A stretch of 64,000 bases of DNA. It comes from Alectoria sarmentosa. Taxonomy: Eukaryota > Ascomycota > Lecanoromycetes > Lecanorales > Parmeliaceae. A model generated the notes under the pieces. That model did not search any database. It worked only from the letters and a program-made list of their open reading frames with translations, and was not told the DNA's origin. The position numbers were made by a program, and so were the translations under genes. Each line of letters starts with the position of its first letter. Within the stretch, counting starts at the first letter, position 1. Positions 26,446-38,523 of this stretch are shown here, in pieces. Where the stretch lies: the NCBI GenBank assembly GCA_009733775.1, contig WOGZ01000079.1, positions 60,266 to 124,265 of the forward strand. Reading direction: 5' to 3'.

Positions 26446-27051
26446 GTGAGCATTGATGCTTTAAATATCAAGCGTAAACGTATCGAAAAAGCGTTATTTA
26501 ACGTCTCCGCTTTAGGAAAGAATGATTATCTCAACGTTAATATAACGTATGCTTCAAAGAAGGATGATTATTTTCATATTCATATGACATTCTTAAACGA
26601 ATTGAACGATCAAAATCATTCGAATTTCATTTTAAATGATTTTAACATTTTGAATATAATTAATCAAACAAATCAAGACGAGAATTTTATCAATCTGATA
26701 ACGAACCCTAATCTAAACAAAAAGCTATCGTTCGTCAAATTTATGAATTTCGATATTCGAGTTGTGATAGACTTTAATTGCATTCGTTATTTCTTTATCG
26801 ACCATTCGATATTTATCATTTATATTAAAATTCAATCTCGACTTATTAAAGACATTAAAAACGTCAAAATTCAATCTTTTATCTGCGATATTATTAATTT
26901 TAATTATAATGTTAATAATAAACGCGTTATTTTAACGATTTTTAATATCTTATATATGCTCGATATAAACGTTAATCTTTTATCGATTAAAAAGCTCTTA
27001 AATGTCGATATTAAAATCGTTTTTTATAAAAAAGGTTATGCTTTAATTTAA
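26446..27051 (+). pseudogene. copia A Gag-protease junction and protease (open, inactive)
   Basis: This is the longest open stretch in the window, 201 codons. The retropepsin site is at 26770-26778, where the frame reads D-F-N instead of D-S/T-G. It is followed by an 'FFIDHSIFI' segment typical of copia proteases and, at about 26950-27000, by 'LYMLDINVNLLSIKKLL', matching the 'VLYVP-L--NLLS' motif. TCN-to-TTN and GGN-to-AAN changes at the active site are what RIP gives, so the enzyme would be dead even though the frame is open. The real element frame would extend beyond both ends. Confidence 0.85.
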
Positions 27052-28560
27052 AATAATATCACATTAATCGATACGTGAAACCGCGATTTGTTTTTTTTGA
27101 ACTTATGAGAAGATAATAATGTTTTGATCGTTTATAACGTTTTTTCGAATTCGATTCATTAATTATAATATGCTCATATGAATCATTTGAATTAATAAAA
27201 TCTTAATAAACTTTTTAATATTGTTATTGATATGAATTTCTTTAAAGACATTATCGAAGAATACATTTATGAATGTTATATAATGAATCGTCAAAAAGCG
27301 ACTTTTCATAATTCGTTTATAACGTTCGATATCTTATCGAACGAATTTATTTATAACGATCTTATTGAGTCTTTGATTCTCATTAATTTCAATAATTATA
27401 AATATTTTGTGACGTTTAAAGACGATTTCATTTGTTATTTTGAGGTTTATTATATTCGTTATAAAAGCGAGACCTTCGTCATGTTTTTGCGTTTTAAAAT
27501 TTATTTGAAATCTCGCGATTATCGAATTAATCGCATTCGTTTCGATAATGAAAACGAGTACATTAATAAAGTCTTTTTTGAATATCTCGTTTAGATGAAT
27601 ATCAAATAAAAGCTCATTATCGTAAATAATCTCGAAATGAATAAAGTCGTTAAACGATTTAATTAAACTTTGATAAATAAAATTCATTTAATTCTATTAA
27701 ATTTCAATTTTAACAAATTTTTTTGATTTGAAATAATAATTATAATCAATTATTTGACGATATGTTCCCTTAACATCAAAATCATCGTTACATTTTTCGA
27801 AATCTTTTATCATCGCAAACTTATTTTTTTTCATTTGCGAATTATAAGTTTCATCGTTTACGCTTTAAAATGAATTCAAAAGAAACTTATGAATAAAAGC
27901 GAGAAATATATCCTTTTAAATTATGAAAACGAATTCATTTTTTGTTTTTATAATTTAATCAAAAAAAAGATTATTCGCATTAACGATATTTATTTCGTCA
28001 AAAAACGTTTATATTTTATAAATCTCGATAAGGAAATTAAGGCTCACGAGCTTTTAAATAAACGTTAACATCTTTTCGTATCAACATTTATTATAAAAAA
28101 GACATTAAATGAGCAGCGTATCATTGTATTATCAAACGTTAAATCTATAACTTCGATTAAATCGTTAAATCGATTATCGTTAACGAATATTTCATCATCA
28201 ACCGTTAATCGCTTTTAAAGATCTCATTCTGTCATTATTGCAATATGTGTGTTTATGATATTTATCAGACCTGTTACATCAATCGTCAGGTTTATTATCA
28301 TTTCCCCTTCGTCGATGTCTTCGAAATTTGTTGAAATAAAAATTGTGTGAGAACATTTCGAGTATGAAGTTATTCAAAAAATATTTGATGATCATAAAGA
28401 TTTTATTATTTCGAATCTTTGGGATTTATCGCCTGATTTTTTGACGAAAGTTTTCGTTATCTTTATTTTTCTTGCGAATCATATTAATAAGTTTAATATC
28501 TTCGAATTTATAATTTATAAATAAATGATCTTCAATAATTTGACTCGTATAAATTGAAAA
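27052..28560 (+). pseudogene. copia A integrase and linker
   Basis: The GAG-pre-integrase region lies at about 27110-27230. The integrase core has an open stretch at 27232-27594 with 'YKYFVTFKDDFICYFEVYYI' and 'IRFDNENEYINKVF', matching the first and second catalytic blocks of copia integrases ('F--D----------Y', 'RTDNG-E'). TAG at 27593 ends the frame. The C-terminal integrase and linker continue to 28560 with several stops. 27334-27687 minus is antisense. Confidence 0.85.
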
Positions 28561-30030
28561 ATTGATATGCGAGATGAGTATAAGTCTTTTATGAACAATA
28601 ACATTTAATGTTTTATTTAAACGTTTTTAAAGGCTCGTGTTCTTAAAGATCGTTGAATTTATATCATAAAATGAGATTTCGAGAAGAAAATCATTCGTTA
28701 TAAAACATGTTAAATTATTCGAGGATTCGAATAATAAAAAAGTCGTGATTATTATGACATTTTCGCGTCGATGATAAAGTTCATAAATTATAAAACGATC
28801 TTTGCGCTTATGACGATTATGAATTAAAATGTGAAATAAATAAACGTCAAAATCGTTTTTCTTTATAACGATATTTAAGAGAATATTTATATATAATAAT
28901 TTGACGATTTTAATAAAAACAATATCAAGGTTTATAAATTAAATAAGATTCTTTATGATTTGAAGCAATTTTTTAAAATTTGATATTAACATTTCTCGAT
29001 TTATATAAAAAAATTCGATCTTAATTTCATCGAATTGAATAATAATATGTTTATGAATTTTAAAAAAAGAATCATTATGACGCTTTATGTCGATGATGTT
29101 TTGATCATAAATCGTAATAAAGCCGTTATCAAACGAATCAAAGATGTTTTAAACGTCAAATTTCATATATTAGATTTGAGATTATGCGTTTTTTATTTGA
29201 GCATGATCGTCAAAAGAAATTATCGTAATAACATTATTCGTTTGAGATAAAAAGCGTACATCACACGTTTTCTCAATCATTTCAAATGTTGAAATCTCAT
29301 CTTTATTAATACATCATTCGAAATCAATCGCAGATTGACGCTCGTTAAAGAGGGTTATATGATTTTCAAAAAACTTTATAAGGAGTATTAGTTCGTTATA
29401 AACTCTTTTATGTATGTTATGTTGAAAATTCGTCTCGATATCGCCTATGTTGTCTCTTTGATTAATCGATATTTAATCAACTTTATTTCAACGCATTGAA
29501 ATGCGATTATTCGAATCTTTCGATATTTTAAAGGCATAATGCATTACGAACTCGTATATAAAAGTTCCCTGAAGGATTTATTCGATTATATTAATTTTGA
29601 TTGAATTAAAAACACAATTCGAAGGTTTATTTTCAATTATTTATTCAATTTGAATAATAACGCTATTAATTAATTAAGTAAACGTCAAATTATTATAATA
29701 TTATTCATTTATGAAATAAAATATATCGATCAAACGTAAATTATTAAAAAAGTTATTTGATTGAAAAACCTTTTTAATCAACTTTTGCGATTTAACGATT
29801 TAAATTTTAAAATCATTATGATTTTTGAAAATAATCAAGGCGCAATCGCCCTCGTAAAGAACGCTCAATTTTATACTCATATTAAACACATTGATATCGT
29901 TTATCATTTTATACGCGAAAAAATCAATGATGATATTATGAATGTTTAATATGTTCTCATTGATAAATAAATGATTAATGATCTTATCAAAATTTTATAT
30001 CTCGACAAATTTGTTATTTTTCGCGATGCT
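28561..30030 (+). pseudogene. copia A reverse transcriptase and RNase H
   Basis: The open frame 29035-29250 holds an intact YVDD box at 29086-29097, followed by 'NVKFHILDLRLCVFYLSMIV', the standard copia RT block. Upstream, 28860-29030 carries the 'YKLNKILYDLKQFFK' block with stops where Gln and Trp are expected. RNase H reads at 29761-29949 ('FENNQGAIALVKNAQFYTHIKHIDIVYHFIREKI'), with the Asp of the 'DNQ' motif changed to Asn. Confidence 0.9.
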
Positions 30031-31211
30031 CTTAAGATGAAAACAATCTCATATCATTTATTCAAGGTTATTTAAATCATTATTTCAAAAAAGCGATCAT
30101 TATTCGTGAAGTTAATTTAATATCATTATTCAACAACTTCAAAAGAGCGATTTCATTGATTTTCACATTTCGAATGATCGATTAAATGATCGATCGAGAT
30201 CGAAATTATCCGCAGAATCTTAATATTAATCTTAACGTGTCAAAACTCCGTTATGTTATCATTATATCAAAAATTGATTTATCGTTATTGCAATTATAAT
30301 GACAAACTTTGCGAATCTCTTTTCGAAACATTTATATTTATATTTGATTTAAATTTGAGATCTGCGACGTTATTCAAAAGGTCGCTGTCGACGTTTTTTC
30401 GTCAATCGCCTTAAATATTCTCATCAGGTCATCATTATTATGCTTTTTAAAATCATCATATTTATGCTTTTAAGATTATCACACCCATGCTCTTAGGCGT
30501 TATTGTCGTCATCATCATTATATATATCATCGTTATACATTTTTCGCATGCACGTTATCAGCCATTATTGTTAAATATTAATATTTTGAAACGATTTCAC
30601 GAGTTTTGCAGTCGATCGCATATATGTATATATATGCATATACAATTCGGAATATTTCGTTCAATCGAAAAATAAACTCTCACATATATTTATTAATCAT
30701 GTGTCGATCGATTTTTGATATGCATCAAATGAATTGAAAATAAATTTATCAAAAAACGATTTTTCGTCAAAAAGTGGAATTTTTTTTATGTGACATCGTG
30801 ACGAATATGTTTAAAAGGATATAATCGTTTTCAAATTTTCGATTTTCACTCTTTTTATTCGGCTTTGAACATCGCGAATTTCGAATCTCATTTTTGAAAT
30901 TCGAATGTTTATGAGAGGGGGGGGGTGATATATAAAGAATAAGGGTGATTTATGAAATAAAGATGGTTTATGAAAAGATAATCATATCCTTTTTCGAATT
31001 TTCATTGTTTTTATCCGATTTTGAACATCGCGAGTTTCGAATCTCATATTTAAAATTCGGGTTTTTATCGAGCGTATAAGGGGTAAGAGAGATGTATAAA
31101 AATGATTTCACATTAATTATCCGACGTTAAGTTCATTATAATTATTCGACGTTCGATTCACCTTATTTATTCGACATTCGATTTTTTTAAAAATATGCGT
31201 GCGAAGAGAAG
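30031..31211 (+). repeat. 3' non-coding module of copia A
   Basis: About 1.2 kb with no convincing frame. From about 30190 it resembles the 3' region of family B (37360-38290) almost throughout. It contains a G run (30912-30927, GAGAGGGGGGGGGTGA) and two related TTCGAATCTCA segments near 30882 and 31036. The open frame 30487-30675 lies in a TATA-rich patch and is not supported as a gene. Confidence 0.75.
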
Positions 31212-31335
31212 TGTCGAAATTCAGGTTATGTGATAGATCACGTGACACGGGCGCATGCGCCCGTAACATAATCGCACTTTCCTTCGTAGCACTCTTAAAG
31301 TAATATAACTAAATGTTCTACATCATATTTCCACA
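31212..31335 (+). repeat. 3' LTR of copia A
   Basis: Paired with 24173-24296. One CACGTG box survives (31239-31244); the other reads TATGTG. Ends CCACA, then AATAT. Confidence 0.95.
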
Positions 31336-31342
31336 AATATCG

Positions 31343-31477
31343 TGTTGAAATGTGTTAGTTATCAAATATGAAAGGTTTATCGAGATAAGAAAGGTTTGTC
31401 GAGGCTTAACACATTTTGTATTTAAGATGCTTTATTGCAATTATTTAATCAATCAAATGTTTCATTTATTTTTAATA
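31343..31477 (+). repeat. 5' LTR of copia B1
   Basis: Starts TGTTGAAATGTG and ends TTTTTAATA (from TTTCAACA). Contains the TATCGAGATAAG and TGTCGAGGCTT half-repeats common to all B LTRs. Confidence 0.95.
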
Positions 31478-31490
31478 GATTATGAGCCCG
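31478..31490 (+). promoter_or_regulatory. primer binding site of B1, initiator tRNA-Met anticodon loop type
   Basis: GATTATGAGCCCG follows the 5' LTR directly, the same motif as in C at 47208-47220 and, reversed, in B3 at 58555-58567. RIP has left it nearly undamaged. Confidence 0.8.
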
Positions 31491-34150
31491 AAATCGCGAG
31501 CATTCGTTTAATATTATTTATTTCATAAATCAATTAATTCATCAATCAAATGTATAAAGGAAATTTCTTGAAAGTTGAATCGCAATGTTAAAAAAGTTAA
31601 TAATAAAGTAATTATTCACTTTGCGCAATAATCTCCTTAAATTTATTCATTATACGTAATTATTTTTGCTGATAAATCATATTTTGAACATATCTTTGAT
31701 TCAATTCAATAATTTATTCACGTGATAATCGCAAATGATAAATCGTAAAACGTTGCAATTGTTATGAGAGCAATCTGCTTTTAAAAGATTGCGATTAATC
31801 ATTTATCAATTTCAACTTTTAAATGATAAATTATATTTCATAACGCAATGATCGAATAATTTTTTAAAAAATCGTTTGATTTTATAAATTGCATTTTAGT
31901 TTTTTATTTAAAAAATGAAGGGATTGAAATTGGATTTGATCAAACGCGCGTTTTTCAATCAATCGATTAAACGTTATTAAATAATGTCATTTCGTTATTT
32001 ATGAAATTTATAACAAAATGAAAAAGAGATCGCAAATACGTTGCAAATTTTACTCTTATGATCGTTATCATAATATCAATTATCAAATTGCTTTTGACGA
32101 AACATTAAATCAAAATCAATCAAATCAATAGCGATAACGAATCGCTTATGACAACGAGCATTTCGTCGCAAAATACGATTTTTGTTATATCAACGATCGT
32201 TATTATATCAACGATTTCAATGTTAATTGCGATTGAAAAAGAGTATAAAAAAATCTTAAACATCTTTTTTGATTTTGAATTATCAAAAAATTCAATTATA
32301 TTCATTAATCACATTTTTTATCGAAATAAATTTAAACGTCTTAAACATTTTTCTTCTTTTTTTATAAATTAAAATAAATTTAAACGTTTTCGTAGTTTCA
32401 CGTTTATCATATTTTTAAACATTTTTTAAAAAGAATTTCGAATTCAATTCAAAAGAGCTCGATTAATAAAACGCATCTTCGAACGCGGTTTCTCTCTTTA
32501 TAATCAAACATTAAATAAAATTTATCGTTAATTTAAAACGCGTTCGAAAAACAAAAGACGCGATTACGTATTTATTTATTTGTTTGATAACATTGCAATT
32601 TTTGATAATTTTATCCGCGAATCTTTTCTCGAATCAATTAATAACGAAAATTTCTTTGAAATTATCGTTCAATTTATTAAATTCAATCTTTTTATCAATA
32701 TTCAAACTCTTTATATTTTTAATAACATATCGAAATTATTATCATTATCAAAATGTTCGAAAAAATCGTCGATATGAAATTCAATAACGATTTTTCGTTT
32801 TATATTAAAAAGTTTAAAGAATTCAAAAACTTTCAAATATGATTTCGAAAGATGCGACAATTTTTTATATCGCAACGTCTCATCAAATTCATCAAAATAA
32901 AACAAAATAAGATTTTCGTTATATTTATCATTTTTAAAAACATTTTATTCAATAAATTTATAATAATAATTGATGTCGTCGAAAAAAAACGAATTAAATG
33001 AAATTTGAAATATAAACTTTACATCAACATCATTAAGAATCATTTTAAAAATAATTTGTTTATAAATCATAAAAACGAGATCAATGCGCACATTTTATGA
33101 AATGTTATTTATAAAAATAATAAATTTAAAGACTTCGATACATTTAATGATTTATATCGTTAATTATTCAAATTGAATCTTGATTAATATAAAAATGCAA
33201 TTAATTTTGTTATTCGTTTTAAAAGCATTTATAATAACATTATTAATTTATCGCTTAAATTGAGATTAAAAATCATTTTTTTCATTTTTTTTTTTCACAC
33301 GAATTTGAATAAAGCGAATAATGCTTATTTCATTTATTATATTCAAAATTATAAATTTATAAATGATATCAATATCGAGGCAATTTATTTATTGAAATAC
33401 GTTATCATTCGATTTATTCAAATTATAATTAATTCCTTTTTTGAGCATTAAGAATTTATTTTTACGTTCGCCGCTTAACGTCTTTTTCGTCTTATCATTT
33501 CAATTTCAAAATATATCATTATTATTAAATTTCAAAAAGACGTTATGCCTGATCTCAACAATAAAATCATTTAAAAGTTTATCAAATATTGCATTTATTA
33601 CAAAAAGCATTATCATATCAAATCGAAATGCGATTAACTTTTTGACAAAAGTTATCAAAATAATAACAATTTTAACGATAATAACGACAAAAGGAATGAT
33701 GATAATAATAATAATAATAACGATGGCGATAAGTTCAAAAACAAAAAAAATAATGATCGAAAGAATGCTTTTAATAACAAAAAACGTCATCATAAAGATC
33801 ATAACTTTATCGAATCTTTTGATAATCAAAAAAAAATCATGATTGTTTTCACGATTGAAATAAACAATTTATCATTTTCGCGATAAACGATGAATTATGT
33901 TTATTTTCAACATTTCACGTTCAACAAAAACTGCTTTATATAATATCGCGTTTTCGATTTCAAATTAAACGATATTCGCTTTATTAAAGATATTGAAAAT
34001 GTTCACATTTTCATTAATATCGATAAAATACGCATTAATATCATTATTAATAATCAAAAAAAAGAATTTATCCTCACGAATGTTCTTTTTATTTTAAACT
34101 TATTTTTAAATTTAATCTTTTAAAGATAATTGATGCGCAATAACATTTTA
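31491..34150 (+). pseudogene. copia B1 gag and protease
   Basis: The leader runs to about 32130. The Gag start reads near 32148 ('MTTSISSQNTIFVI'), also present in B3 near 57930 on minus. Capsid-like frames follow at 32580-32777. A Lys/Ile-rich section at 33441-33842 precedes the protease. 'ILTNVLFILNLFLNLIF' at about 34075-34130 matches the copia protease 'L-NVLYIP-L--NLIS' motif. Frames shift and stop often. Confidence 0.7.
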
Positions 34151-34429
34151 ATAAAATTTATGTAAAATGACATCGAATTTGATAATTATAATATCATTAT
34201 TTGATTATAAAGCAATAATCTTTATTGTTTGCGTTTATAAAAATTTAATTAAATTTTGATTGTTTTTAAGCAATCGTTAATGTTTATATTTGTATTTAAA
34301 TAATATAACATCAAATTCGTTATGTTTCATATCATTTTTAAATATAAAAAACATTTTAATTCGATGAATAACGTTATTTTTTCGTCAATTTATTTCGATT
34401 CTTTTTTTTCGAATTCAAATCTCGATATT

Positions 34430-36000
34430 GCATCGCGCAAAATCAATAATTAAATCTTCGATTTATAATATGCTCATATAAATCATTTGAGATATCAAAA
34501 TGTTTATAAATTAATTAAATTGTTCAAAGACATCGATTTATTTAAAATTATCGTTAATAAAAAACTTTATATTTTTTGCGCAATCAAAAAGACGTAAAAA
34601 ACGTTACATAAATCTCACATTCATTTTAAAAAAAGATCTTTGAATTTAATTTATAACGATGTTTACGATTTCATTATTCTTCGCGGTCGCTTTAACGATA
34701 AATATTTTATTATTTTCATTAACGATTAAAATAAACGCTTTAAAATTGAAATCATTAAATATAAAAACGAAATCTTTTTTGTTTTTAAACGTTATCAAAT
34801 TAAAAATCAACATAAAAATGTTATTATTAAACGTTTTCGAATTGATTATGATGATGAATATGAAGATTTTAATTTTGATATTCATCGTATTAATTATAAC
34901 ATCATATAAAAAATTTATTTATTTTGAAAATCTCGAACAAAATGAAATCATTAAATGATTTAATTAAACGTTTTTCAACATTATTAACATTATCATTAAA
35001 AATATTGATTTTAATTGAAAATATTGATTAAAACTTATATTAATTATTAATTATTTTCATAATCGAAATTTTATATGATCACGCAAATTCATTTCGTATC
35101 AAATTCACACGAATTATAAACCTTATTTAAATTATATACGTCGTATTAAAATTTCAGATTTTATTATTTTGCGTAAATTCATTATTGATTAAAAAAAAAT
35201 CAAAAACGCGTTATCAAAAAAGTTTTTATCGATTATGAAGACAATCATATTTATCACATGTTGTTATTAAATAATAATATCATTTAATCTTTTAAAATCG
35301 TTTAAGATTTGAAAAAGAATAATTCTTTATTTGATTCATAATTATTAATTAATTCAATTATGAAAAAAAATGATTCGACGTTTATAACGTTTTTCGTCAT
35401 TGAAAATTGATTATTTATAATCGAAATAAACGTTGATGAGCTCATTTAATCGTTTAAATTTAAATTCTTTATAATTGAGTTCTTTATAATTATTAAATCC
35501 TTAAATCTCTTTAAAATTGACGCATTAATTTTCAATTCGTTATCATTATTAATTTTCATTTTTTAAAGCGATAAATCAAATAATGTGTCGCTTTATTCAA
35601 ATCATCTTTATCTCATATCGCGCGATCTTTTATCAAATTTCATTTAATTTTATACGATGATTATTCAAATTGTTAACGCAATGAAATCGTATAAATCAAA
35701 GACTTATAAAGAAGTTATTATCAATAATTTATATCGAAAATAATAAAAAAATAACATGATCGATAAGAATAATTCTTTATTGAAAAATGAAATTTGAAAA
35801 TTTATCGATTTATTTAAAGGACGCATTGCTCTTTATGATAAATGAATTTATATTATTAAATGCGAAACTCGCGACGAAATTATTCGCTTTAAAACTCATT
35901 AAATAATTCGTGATTTCGAACAATAAAAAGATTTAAATTTTAATGAAATTTTCGTTTCAATGATTAAATTTATGTTTTATAAAACGATTTTCATTTTAAT
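34430..36000 (+). pseudogene. copia B1 integrase and linker
   Basis: The GAG-pre-integrase stretch 'YQNVYKLIKLFKDIDLF' reads at about 34490-34545. It is followed by a 'HKSHIHF' zinc-type segment and 'LIYNDVYDFI' at about 34640-34680, which corresponds to the 'D-(V/L)-GP' first catalytic block. Later 'DYDDEYEDFNFD' at about 34840-34880 corresponds to the 'D-GGEY' block, with G changed to D. Stops are frequent. The plus frame 34659-34958 and the minus frame 34646-34885 are frame shadows. Confidence 0.7.
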
Positions 36001-37260
36001 CGCCGTCGAGAATTAAGATTTAAAATAAATAAATGTCAAAATCGTTTTTCTTTACGATAACGTTAAAAAAAAAATTACGTGAAATAACTTATTGAATATG
36101 TCTCAAAAAAGTATTTTAATAAAATTTATAAATTCAATAAGATCTTTTATGATTTAAAACAATTTTTTCTAAATTTAATATAACATTTTTATCGAATATA
36201 TAAAAGAAATCGATTTCATTCTCATTAATGTTGATTTCAACGTTTTCATTAATTTAAACATTAATATCATTATTATTCTTTATGTGAACGATGTTTTTAT
36301 TATTAATTTATCTCGGTTTAAAATTCAACGAATAAAAAATGTTTTTAATATCAAATTCAAAATGAATAATCTCAACTTTTATAATTATTATTTGAAAATG
36401 ATAATAATTCACGATTATATTAATCGAATTTTATGATTAAAATAATTCGTTTATATCGAGCGCTTTTTTCATATTTATAAAATATGAAAAATTAAAACAA
36501 AATTTATTTTAATGAAAATCAATTTGCGATTAATATTTATTAAAAAAAAATACACAACTTTCAAAGAGCTTTTTCAAATTTATCAATCAATTATGAGATT
36601 TTTTATATATGTTATGCTCGACATCAAATTTGACATTATCTTCATTATTTTAATAATCTTTCGATACGTTTTTAATCTTATCAAAATTCATTATGTCGTT
36701 ATCAAGCGTATTTTTCGCTATTTAAAAAAGATTATCAATTAACATTTCATTTATAAAAATACGTTTTAAGAATTTATTAATTATATTGATTTCGATTGAA
36801 TTAATGATCACGATATTCGTAAATTAATTTTAAATTACATCTTCAATTTGAAAAATGAGATTATTAATTAATTATTTAAACGATAATTTATAATCGCATT
36901 GTTTATTTATGAAATTAAATATATCGATTAAACGCAAATCGTTAAAAAAATCATTTGATTAAAAGATCTTTTAAGTCAAATTCGTTTCAATGAGACGTTT
37001 TAAACGATCATCATTTATAATAATAATCAAAACGTAATTGCGCTCGTTAAAAACCCTCAATATCATAATCGTGTCAAACACATTAACATTCAACATCATT
37101 AAATGCGCGATTAAATCATTAATGATAATGTCGATTTGTAATACGTGCTCATCGACAAACAAATCATTAACGATCTTATCAAAACTCTTTATAAAAACAA
37201 ATTCGAATTATTTCGCAAATTCATTAATCTCGAATCATGTCTTTAAAATAAATAAAATTT
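36001..37260 (+). pseudogene. copia B1 reverse transcriptase and RNase H
   Basis: The catalytic box is at 36281-36292 and reads YVND (from YVDD). The open stretch 36512-36742 covers the RT end ('FKELFQIYQSIMRFFIYVMLDIKFDIIF', 'IKRIFRYLKKI'), which closely follows the copia RT/RNase H joint. RNase H follows at about 36960-37200, with 'NNNQNVIALVKNPQ' in place of 'DNQGAI-L--NP'. The minus frame 36971-37162 is antisense. Confidence 0.85.
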
Positions 37261-38383
37261 AAAACATCGTTTAAAAATAAATGAATTTTTTTTTTTCTCA
37301 TTTTTATAAAAGTTTTTTCGTTTGATTAATTTTTACATTATGAATAATCGATCGAATTTATTCGCAGAATTTCAAATATCAATCTTAACGTCTCGTGCGA
37401 GTAAACTTCGACTTATCAAAATTCAACCTAAAATTAATTTATCATTATTATATTTATAATCATAAACTTTACAAGCTTTTTTTCAAACGATTTATATTTA
37501 TATTCAATTCAAATTTGAAATCTAAACTTTATTCGCAAAATCTCAAATATTAATCTTAATATGTTATACGCAAAAACTTTTATTTATCAAAATTCAATTT
37601 AAAATTGATTTGTCATTATTACACGTATAATTATCAAATTTGCGAGCCTTTATTTAAAAAGCTCATGTTTATATGCCCCCAAAATTTGAAATCTACGTCA
37701 TTATCAAAAAGGTCGTTATCGCCGATTCTCATCATTTATCTTAAATTTCTTTTTAAAACCATCATATTTATTCTTTTAAACGTTAATGCCGTTATCATCA
37801 TCATTATCATCGTCGCAATATATCGATCGCAATTTACATATACGCTATCAACCATTATTGTCAAATATCAATTTCTTGAAACGACCTTTATAAGTTTTAT
37901 AGTCGATCGCATATATGTATATATATATGCAATTCGAAATATTTCATTTAATCGAAAAATTTATTTTCACATATATTCATCGATTATATGTCGCTCGATT
38001 TTTGATATGTATCAAATAATCTGCAAATAAATTTGTCAAAAAACGGTTTTTCGTCAAAAAGTGAAATTTTTTATATGAAACATCATGACGAATATGTTCA
38101 AAAGGACATAATCGTTTTCAAAAAAAAAAAAAAAAAAAAAATCGATTTTCTTTTTCGGATTTTCATTGTTTTTATCCAATTTTGAACATCGCGAATTTTA
38201 AATCTCATGTTTCAAAAATGGATAACAATAAGACATTTTCGATTACTTTTTCGAATTTTTCGACTTTTTCGACTTTCACTTTTTTTATTCGACGTTCAAA
38301 TCACATAACATCTCGAATGAGAAAAATAAAAAAGATGATTCAAACATTTTGATTTTTCGAATTGCAATGCGATCATGTGAGAA
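37261..38383 (+). repeat. 3' non-coding module of B1 with 171-bp tandem duplication
   Basis: A segment beginning TTCGCAGAATTTCAAATATC occurs twice, at 37361-37531 and 37532-37700. Element A has only one copy of the same segment (near 30218). A run of 22 A lies at 38120-38141; B2 (40042-40061) and B3 (52114-52134) have T runs at the matching place in the opposite orientation. The open frame 37605-38030 has no family resemblance. Confidence 0.75.
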
Positions 38384-38518
38384 TGTTGAAATGTGTTAAT
38401 TATTAAACATGAAAGGTTTGTCGAGATAAGGAAGGTTTGTCGAGGCTTGACACATTTTGTATTTAAGATGTTTTGTTGTAATTATTCAATCAATTAAGTG
38501 TTTCATCTACTTTCAACA
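38384..38518 (+). repeat. 3' LTR of copia B1
   Basis: Starts TGTTGAAATGTG and ends TTTCAACA, the least damaged B LTR. Followed by the TATCG duplicate. Confidence 0.95.
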
Positions 38519-38523
38519 TATCG

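Larger units (their letters stand above)
24173..31335 (+). mobile_element. Ty1/copia retrotransposon family A, complete, inserted in G2 integrase
   Basis: A full-length element of 7163 bp. It has 124-bp LTRs that start TGTCG and end CACA, and a perfect 5-bp duplication AATAT (24168-24172 and 31336-31340). Domain order is gag, protease, integrase, RT, RNase H, which defines copia. The two LTRs differ by about 13 transitions with no transversion. This is the best preserved pol in the window but is still dead. Confidence 0.95.
31343..38518 (+). mobile_element. Ty1/copia retrotransposon family B, copy B1, complete
   Basis: 7176 bp with 135-bp LTRs (31343-31477 and 38384-38518) and a perfect 5-bp duplication TATCG (31338-31342 and 38519-38523). 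This target overlaps the AATAT duplicate of A, so B1 went in right next to A, or A next to B1. The two LTRs differ by about 16 transitions and no transversion. Its integrase and RT are copia type but clearly differ from those of A. Confidence 0.95.

Noticed and set aside
33441..33842. 133-codon Ile-rich frame and its antisense at 33506-33829
   Set aside because: Both strands are open because the region is a low-complexity AAT/ATA stretch of B gag. Siblings in B2 (45151-45447) and B3 (56255-56563) show the same.
37605..38030. 141-codon open frame in B1
   Set aside because: It lies in the non-coding 3' module and is not open in A, B2 or B3.
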